Made by a program: the position numbers and the translations under genes. The notes beneath the pieces are model-generated. The model had not been told where the DNA came from and did not search any database. It was given only the letters and a program-made list of their open reading frames with translations. This document shows, piece by piece, positions 58,928-64,000 of a stretch of 64,000 nucleotides of DNA. Position 1 is the first letter of the stretch. The number at the start of each line of letters is the position of its first letter. Origin of the DNA: Streptomyces sp. HB132 (lineage in GTDB: Bacteria > Actinomycetota > Actinomycetes > Streptomycetales > Streptomycetaceae); assembly GCF_016909575.1 (NCBI RefSeq), contig NZ_JAFBGA010000007.1, positions 62,001 to 126,000 of the forward strand, written 5' to 3'.

Positions 58928-59896
58928 ATGCGGCGCATCAGGCTCGGACGCAGCACGGTCGAGATCACCGAACTCTCCTTCGGGGCGGCGGCCATCGGCA
59001 ACCTCTTCACGGAGGTGGGGCCGGATCAGGCTGCCGCCGCCGTCGACGCGGCCTGGGACGAGGGCGTCCGCTACTTCGACACCGCACCGCACTACGGCCT
59101 GGGTCTCTCCGAACGCCGTCTCGGCGAGGCTCTGCGTCACCGGCCACGGGACGCGTACGCGGTGTCCACGAAGGCGGGCCGCCTGCTCGACCCGCTGACC
59201 CCCGCCGAGACGGCGGCCCGTGAGGGGCTGTCCGACGGATTCGCCGTACCGCACACCCACCGGCGCCGCTGGGACTTCAGTGCCGACGGCATCCGCCGCA
59301 GCATCGAGGACAGCCTCCGGCGCCTCGGCCTCGACCGGGTCGACATCGTCTACCTGCACGACCCCGACGAACACGGGGACGCGGCGTTCCGCGAGGGGTA
59401 CCCGGCGCTGGAGAAGCTCCGCGCGGAAGGCATGGTCGGGGCCATCGGCGCCGGCATGAACCAGACCGCGATGCTCACCCGCTTCCTGCGCGAGACCGAC
59501 GTCGACGTCGTCCTCTGCGCCGGCCGTTTCACCCTCCTCGACCACAGCGCCCTCGACACCCTGCTGCCGGAGGCGGCCGCCCGGGGCCGCAGCGTCGTCG
59601 TCGGAGGCGTCTTCAACTCCGGGCTGCTCGCCGACCTGCGACCCGGAACGACGTACGACTACGCCGCGGCCCCCGCGGCCCTCCTGGAGCGGGCCCTGCG
59701 CATCCGGGACGTCGCCGAAGGACACGGCGTCCCGCTGCGCGCCGCCGCCCTGCGCTATCCGCTGCGTCACCCGGCCGTCGCCGGGATCCTCGTCGGAACC
59801 CGGTCCCCGGACGAGGTCCGCGACGCGGCGGCCCAACTCCGCAGACCCGTCCCGGACCCGCTCTGGGCCGACCTGCACGCGGCAGGGCTGATCTGA
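58928..59896 (+). CDS. Aldo/keto reductase, L-fucose dehydrogenase-like
   Basis: A 322-residue AKR. Catalytic residues: Asp in YFDTAPHYGLGLSE with Tyr, Lys in VSTKAGRLL, His in VYLHDPDEHG. The GRSTVEITELSFGAAAIGNL start and the insertion with HTHRRRWDFSADGIRRSIED are typical of D-threo-aldose 1-dehydrogenase / L-fucose dehydrogenase subfamily. These oxidise L-fucose to the lactone with NAD(P)+. The adjacent amidohydrolase would open the lactone, supporting this role. ATG 58928 follows CGGCAGAGG. Confidence 0.85.
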   Translation: MRRIRLGRSTVEITELSFGAAAIGNLFTEVGPDQAAAAVDAAWDEGVRYFDTAPHYGLGLSERRLGEALRHRPRDAYAVSTKAGRLLDPLTPAETAAREGLSDGFAVPHTHRRRWDFSADGIRRSIEDSLRRLGLDRVDIVYLHDPDEHGDAAFREGYPALEKLRAEGMVGAIGAGMNQTAMLTRFLRETDVDVVLCAGRFTLLDHSALDTLLPEAAARGRSVVVGGVFNSGLLADLRPGTTYDYAAAPAALLERALRIRDVAEGHGVPLRAAALRYPLRHPAVAGILVGTRSPDEVRDAAAQLRRPVPDPLWADLHAAGLI

Positions 59897-59897
59897 C

Positions 59898-60764
59898 ATG
59901 GCGCCCCCGCCGGTCATCGACGCCCACCACCACGTGTGGGACCTCGCGGTGCGTGACCAGGAATGGATCACCGGCGCGGAACTCGCCCCCATCCGCCGCA
60001 CCTTCACCCTCGACGACCTGGAGCCCGAGGCACGCGCCTCCGGGGTGTCCGCCACCGTCCTCGTCCAGACGGTCACCGTCGCCGAGGAGACACCCGAATT
60101 CCTCGCGCTCGCCGATGGGAGCACGCTCGTCGCGGGCGTCGTCGGCTGGACCGACCTCACCGCGCCGGACATCGCCGACACCCTCGCCGCGCTCCGCGCG
60201 CTGCCGGGAGGCGGCCGGCTCGTCGGAATCCGCCACCAGGTCCAGGGCGAGTCCGACCCGGAGTGGCTGCTTCGCCCCGACGTGCTGCGCGGGCTCGGGG
60301 CCGTCGCCGCCGCCGGACTCACCTACGACCTCATCGTCCGGCCCCACCAGCTGCCGGCCGCCGCCCGTGCCGCCGCCCTGCTTCCCGGGCTCACCTTCGT
60401 CCTCGACCACGCGGGCAAGCCGCCGGTGGCGCGGCGTACGACCCACCCCTGGGCCGACGGCCTGCGGGCGCTCGCCGCGCTGCCCAACACCGTCTGCAAA
60501 CTCTCCGGCCTGGTCACCGAGGCGGACCCGCGGGCCTGGACGGTCGATGACCTGCGCCCCTACGCGGACACCGTCATCGAGGCCTTCGGCCCGGCCCGGC
60601 TCATGTTCGGCTCCGACTGGCCGGTGTGCCGGCTCGCCGCCGGGTACGCCGACGTCCTGGGCACGGCAAGCGAGCTGATCGGCGGACTCGGCGACGACGA
60701 ACGGCGGTCCGTCCTCGCGGGCACCGCGAAGCGTGTCTACCGGCTGCGGGAGCCCGGAGCCTGA
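59898..60764 (+). CDS. Amidohydrolase-2 family lactonase (L-fuconolactone hydrolase-like)
   Basis: A 288-residue TIM-barrel hydrolase. The HxH start is VIDAHHHVWDLAVRDQEWI, later metal/catalytic residues lie in FVLDHAGKPPV and RLMFGSDWPVCRLA. The pattern AHHHxWD...W matches the fuconolactonase/2-pyrone-4,6-dicarboxylate lactonase branch. It starts one base after the aldo/keto reductase stop. Together they would convert L-fucose to L-fuconate. Confidence 0.87.
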   Translation: MAPPPVIDAHHHVWDLAVRDQEWITGAELAPIRRTFTLDDLEPEARASGVSATVLVQTVTVAEETPEFLALADGSTLVAGVVGWTDLTAPDIADTLAALRALPGGGRLVGIRHQVQGESDPEWLLRPDVLRGLGAVAAAGLTYDLIVRPHQLPAAARAAALLPGLTFVLDHAGKPPVARRTTHPWADGLRALAALPNTVCKLSGLVTEADPRAWTVDDLRPYADTVIEAFGPARLMFGSDWPVCRLAAGYADVLGTASELIGGLGDDERRSVLAGTAKRVYRLREPGA

Positions 60765-60832
60765 ACACGCGGCCCGAAGGTGCGCCGTGCGTCCGGCAGG
60801 CATGCGCGGGGCCCTTGCGGCAGGCTGGAGTC

Positions 60833-61693
60833 ATGCCCGAACTGCCGGAAGTCGAAGCCCTGCGGGACTTCCTCGACGACCATCTGGTCGGCAAGGAGAT
60901 CGCGCGCGTCCTGCCGCTCGCGATCAGCGTCCTGAAGACGTACGACCCGCCTCCCGGAGCACTCGAAGGCGCCACGGTGACCTCCGTCGCGCGGCACGGG
61001 AAGTTCCTCGACATCGAGGCCGGGCAACTCCATCTGCTCATCCATCTCGCGCGGGCCGGCTGGCTGCAGTGGAAGGACGGCTTTCCCACGGCCCCGCCAC
61101 GGCCGGGCAAGGGCCCGCTCGCCCTGCGGGCGGTCCTCACCGGCGGCGACGGATTCGACCTGACGGAGATGGGGACCACCAAGCGCCTCGCCGTCCACCT
61201 GGTGCACGACCCCGCGGACGTGCCCGGGGTCGCACGACTCGGGCCCGATCCGCTCGCCGACTCCTTCGACCGGGACGCGTTCGCGACGGTGCTCGCCGGG
61301 GCCCGCAGACAGGTCAAGGGAGCCCTCCGCGACCAGTCGCTGATCGCGGGCATCGGCAACGCGTACAGCGACGAGATCCTGCACGTCGCGAAGATGTCAC
61401 CGTTCAAACTCACCACCAGCCTCGGCGACGACGACATCACGCATCTCCACCACGCGATGCGCACCACCCTCAAGGAAGCGGTCGAACGCTCCCGGGGCGT
61501 CGCCGCGGGCCGGCTCAAGGCCGAGAAGAAGAGCAGCATGCGCGTCCACGGCCGCACCGGGCAGCCCTGCCCCGTCTGCGGCGACACCGTGCTCGAGGTG
61601 TCGTTCAGCGACTCGTCGCTGCAGTACTGCCCCACCTGCCAGACGGGTGGCAAGCAGCTCGCGGACCGTCGGCTGTCCCGCCTGCTCAAGTAG
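60833..61693 (+). CDS. Fpg/Nei-family DNA glycosylase
   Basis: A 286-residue base-excision repair enzyme. The mature N-terminus is PELPEVE (catalytic Pro2 and Glu3), IARHGK-type loop appears as SVARHGKFLDIE, the H2TH region is RRQVKGALRDQSLIAGIGNA with YSDEILHVAKMSP, and the zinc finger is CPVCGDTVLEVS with YCPTCQ. It removes oxidised bases and nicks the strand. ATG 60833 is fixed by the need for Pro2. A 25-bp-stem terminator follows. Confidence 0.93.
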   Translation: MPELPEVEALRDFLDDHLVGKEIARVLPLAISVLKTYDPPPGALEGATVTSVARHGKFLDIEAGQLHLLIHLARAGWLQWKDGFPTAPPRPGKGPLALRAVLTGGDGFDLTEMGTTKRLAVHLVHDPADVPGVARLGPDPLADSFDRDAFATVLAGARRQVKGALRDQSLIAGIGNAYSDEILHVAKMSPFKLTTSLGDDDITHLHHAMRTTLKEAVERSRGVAAGRLKAEKKSSMRVHGRTGQPCPVCGDTVLEVSFSDSSLQYCPTCQTGGKQLADRRLSRLLK

Positions 61694-61698
61694 CGGTC

Positions 61699-61748
61699 CC
61701 GCTCCCCGGGGCGCCCTCCGGCCGGCCGGAGGGCGCCCCGGGGAGCGG
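61699..61748 (+). terminator. Very strong hairpin terminator
   Basis: A perfect 25-bp inverted repeat with no separate loop sequence (arms meet at GGCC/GGCC) starts 5 bases after the glycosylase stop. The rest of the 290-base gap to 61984 shows no gene. Confidence 0.85.
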
Positions 61749-61983
61749 CCCGTGCGCCCGCTCCGCGGATGGCGCACCACCACGCCGAACTCCCGCGGAG
61801 CGTGCACGCGCGGTACCTCGCCAGGCCCTCCTCGAGCCTGCGGACGTCGGCAGCCCCAGCACTCCGGTTCGCACGTGCCCCGGCTTGCTGGTGCAGTTCG
61901 GCGGCACGCATGGTCTCCGGTACGTGACGAACCCGTGAACCGGCCATGTCATCGCGCCGGTCGAGCATCTAAACTCCGGCCTC

Positions 61984-62736
61984 ATGCTGCGCGTACTCGC
62001 CGTCGACGACGAAGAACCCGCTCTGGAGGAACTGCTCTACCTCCTGCGCGCCGATCCCCGCATCCGGAGCGCGGAGGGCGCCACGGGCGCGACCGAGGCG
62101 CTGCGCCGCATAGGGGGTGCCGTGGACGCCGGACCCGAGGACCCCTCGGCGATCGACGTCGTGTTCCTGGACATCCACATGGCGGGGCTGACCGGACTTG
62201 ACGTCGCCCAGCTCCTGGCGGGTTTCGCCGCACCGCCGCTCATCGTCTTCGTCACCGCCCACGAAGGCTTCGCGGTGCACGCCTTCGACCTCAAGGCCGT
62301 CGACTACGTGCTCAAGCCCGTCCGCCGCGAGCGTCTGGCCGAGGCCGTCCGCCGCGTCGCCGAGCAGGTCGGTGAGCGCTCCGCGTCCGTCCACGACACG
62401 GCGGCCGACCAGGTCGCGGTGGAACTGGGCGGCGTCATCCGGTTCGTGCCCGTCGCCGACATCGCCTACGCCGAGGCGCAGGGCGACTACGCCCGGCTGC
62501 ACACCGCGACCGGCAGCCATCTCGTCCGGGTACCGCTCACCACCCTGGAGGAGCGCTGGCGCTCCCGGGGATTCGTACGCATCCACCGCCGCCATCTCGT
62601 GGCCTTGAGCCGGATCGACGAACTCAGGCTCGACGCCGGCAGCATGAGCGTCCGCATCGGGGACGCGGAGCTCGCCGTCAGCCGTCGCCACACCCGCGCC
62701 CTCCGCGACCTCCTGATGCGGCAGACCGGCCGCTGA
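61984..62736 (+). CDS. LytTR-family response regulator
   Basis: A 250-residue regulator with a receiver (VLAVDDEEPALEELLYLL; VVFLDIHMAGLTGLDVAQLL; DYVLKPVRRERL) and a C-terminal LytTR DNA-binding domain (IRFVPVADIAYAEAQGDYAR; LVRVPLTTLEERW; FVRIHRRHLVALSRID). It is upstream of a DUF485-like and a symporter gene in the same direction, an arrangement in which the regulator controls carboxylate uptake. No histidine kinase is in the window. Confidence 0.93.
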   Translation: MLRVLAVDDEEPALEELLYLLRADPRIRSAEGATGATEALRRIGGAVDAGPEDPSAIDVVFLDIHMAGLTGLDVAQLLAGFAAPPLIVFVTAHEGFAVHAFDLKAVDYVLKPVRRERLAEAVRRVAEQVGERSASVHDTAADQVAVELGGVIRFVPVADIAYAEAQGDYARLHTATGSHLVRVPLTTLEERWRSRGFVRIHRRHLVALSRIDELRLDAGSMSVRIGDAELAVSRRHTRALRDLLMRQTGR

Positions 62737-62798
62737 CCTGCCCCTACCGGGCGGCGGCCCTTCCCAGCCGGGCCCCGGGCCGCCTACACTCCGGGCCC

Positions 62799-63161
62799 AT
62801 GTCCGCAGAGAGCACGCCCCGGCGCGAAGTGGTCACGGGCGAGCCCCGCCGGGTGCGTCCGCTGCCCCGTTACCGGGCCCAGTCGGAGATCGACGAGCAG
62901 ACCGCCCTGGGCGGTGCCTACGTCCGCTCCCTGATGCGCAGCCAGCTCCGCGCCGGGCTCACCGTCTTCGCGGTGCTCGCGCTCGTGGCCGGAACCCTGC
63001 CCCTGGTCTTCGAGGCGCTGCACAGCAACGTCCTCGTCTGGGCGGTGCTCGGTTTCACCACCTGTCCGCCGCTGACCCTCGCCGCCTGGTGGTACGTGCG
63101 CCGGGCCGAGCGCAACGAGCGCGACTTCGCCAGACTCGTGGAAGGCATGCCCGCACCGTGA
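62799..63161 (+). CDS. DUF485-like small membrane protein
   Basis: A 120-residue protein with two membrane helices (LTVFAVLALVAGTLPLVFEA; VLVWAVLGFTTCPPLTLAAW) after a ~45-residue cytosolic start, and an end RRAERNERDFARLVEGM. This matches the DUF485-like companion of solute:sodium symporters. Its stop overlaps the symporter GTG, so it is coupled and may be a symporter subunit. Confidence 0.82.
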   Translation: MSAESTPRREVVTGEPRRVRPLPRYRAQSEIDEQTALGGAYVRSLMRSQLRAGLTVFAVLALVAGTLPLVFEALHSNVLVWAVLGFTTCPPLTLAAWWYVRRAERNERDFARLVEGMPAP

Positions 63162-64000
63162 GCGCACCCGGCCATCCGTCGGCTGTGGTGGCGGTCGCCC
63201 TCGTCGTCCTCGCCACGGTCCTCGTCGGCGGGTTCGGTCTGCGGATATCCCGTACCACCTCCGACTTCTACGTCGCCTCGCGCACCGTACGGCCGAGGCT
63301 CAACGCCGCGGCGATCAGTGGCGAATACCTCTCGGCCGCCTCCTTCCTCGGCATCGCGGGCCTGGTGCTGGTGCACGGCCCCGACATGCTCTGGTACCCG
63401 GTCGGCTACACCGCCGGTTATCTCGTGCTGCTGGTGTTCGTCGCCGCCCCGCTGCGCCGCTCGGGGGCGTACACCCTGCCCGACTTCGCCGAGGGGCGGC
63501 TCGAATCACGCCAGGTGCGCCGGCTGGTCAGCGTGTTCGTCGTCGGCGCCGGCTGGGTGTACCTCGTGCCGCAGCTCCAGGGCGCGGGCCTCACCCTGAA
63601 GATCCTCACCGGTGCGCCCGGCTGGCTCGGCGACGTGCTCGTCGCCTCGGTCGTGGTGGTGGCCGTCGCGGCGGGCGGTATGCGCTCGATCACCTTCGTG
63701 CAGGTGTTCCAGTACTGGCTGAAGCTCACCGCGCTGCTGGTGCCCGCGATCTTCCTGCTGCTCGCCTGGCAGGGGGACGGGCGCCCCCGTGTCAGCTTCG
63801 ACGCACAGGTCTCCGTCTTCCGCGCAGACCATCCGCTCTACGCGACGTACGGACTGATCGTGGCGACCTTCCTCGGCACCATGGGCCTGCCGCACGTGGT
63901 GGTCCGCTTCTACACCAGTCCGAACGGCCGCGACGCCCGCCGCACCACCGTCGCCGTCCTCGCCCTGGTCGGACTGTTCTACCTGCTGCCCCCGGTGTAC
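63158..64000 (+). CDS. Solute:sodium symporter (acetate/carboxylate type), 5' part
   Basis: The first 281 residues of an SSS-family symporter that runs off the window. FYVASRTVRPRLNAAAISGE with YLSAASFLGIAGLVLVHG is the classical SSS opening; later helices include YPVGYTAGYLVLLVFVAAPL, SGAYTLPDFAEGRLESR and TFLGTMGLPHVVVRFYT. The ActP/MctC branch carries acetate, propionate or pyruvate. GTG 63158 overlaps the preceding stop. The rest of the gene is outside the window. Confidence 0.92.
   Translation, partial: MSAPGHPSAVVAVALVVLATVLVGGFGLRISRTTSDFYVASRTVRPRLNAAAISGEYLSAASFLGIAGLVLVHGPDMLWYPVGYTAGYLVLLVFVAAPLRRSGAYTLPDFAEGRLESRQVRRLVSVFVVGAGWVYLVPQLQGAGLTLKILTGAPGWLGDVLVASVVVVAVAAGGMRSITFVQVFQYWLKLTALLVPAIFLLLAWQGDGRPRVSFDAQVSVFRADHPLYATYGLIVATFLGTMGLPHVVVRFYTSPNGRDARRTTVAVLALVGLFYLLPPVY

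Noticed and set aside
1..64000. CRISPR arrays, rRNA or tRNA genes, and prophage structural genes
   Set aside because: No regularly spaced repeats, no rRNA signatures and no complete tRNA cloverleaf were found on reading both strands; the encapsulin shell is not part of a phage module.

Overview
The window reads as a segment of a Streptomyces (or close relative) chromosome. It has very high G+C, frequent GTG/TTG starts, long chains of 4-base ATGA/GTGA gene overlaps, and typical streptomycete families: streptogrisin, SigF-type sigma factor with SpoIIE phosphatases, encapsulin with DyP peroxidase, DUF5709, Rpf, and a lipase-maturation-factor protein. All assignments come from reading the sequence; no database search was run.

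Layout. 1-1633: 3' end of an acyltransferase/enoyl-reductase (PfaD-like) fusion, the edge of a trans-AT polyketide or PUFA-type locus. 1840-5181: McrBC type IV restriction locus whose mcrB is split by a frameshift. 5300-9000: a patchwork of small genes and wreckage: an EVE-like small ORF, the 3' piece of a C39/papain-like protein overlapped by a chagasin-like lipoprotein gene, a FhuF-like iron-sulphur protein with a probable C-run frameshift, an orphan cobalamin riboswitch, an MT0933-type antitoxin-like gene, and HEPN and transposase remnants. 9131-13206: a two-gene island of visibly lower G+C, with TTA codons, encoding an adenylation-carrier-citrate synthase fusion and an AGAT/StrB-type amidinotransferase. 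panD lies divergently beside it, followed by a broken IS5-type transposase. 15583-18874: DyP peroxidase, encapsulin shell and fold-III PLP decarboxylase operon. 18976-23428: gnd, an ABC exporter and a DUF5709 gene.

23531-34888: a Fur/Zur-type operator followed by ten translationally coupled genes: ATP-grasp ligase, DUF364 protein, cysteine-synthase-like PLP enzyme, enolase-superfamily epimerase, MFS exporter, methyltransferase, and a complete peptide/nickel-type ABC importer. The order fits an operon that makes, exports and re-imports a small amino-acid-derived metallophore. I do not recognise it as a described system.

35015-44634: HD phosphohydrolase, streptogrisin, a membrane-anchored protein of unknown function, a ROK regulator, an Rpf-LysM-M23 cell-wall enzyme and a DMT transporter. 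44872-49749: a stress-signalling block with RsbW-like kinase, response regulator, CHASE3 histidine kinase, receiver-PP2C phosphatase and a SigB/F/G sigma factor. 50140-57354: an SDR with a Cys-rich motif, a 57-residue orphan peptide, a lipase-maturation-factor-like protein, a DUF1990/YndJ pair facing a PAS-GAF-PP2C-HATPase protein across a 24-bp palindrome. 57475-64000: a WS/DGAT acyltransferase, a probable L-fucose catabolic pair, an Fpg/Nei glycosylase, and a LytTR regulator ahead of a DUF485-like protein and a solute:sodium symporter that runs off the end.

The two most promising unknowns are the adenylation-carrier-citrate synthase plus amidinotransferase island and the Zur-box-led ten-gene operon.
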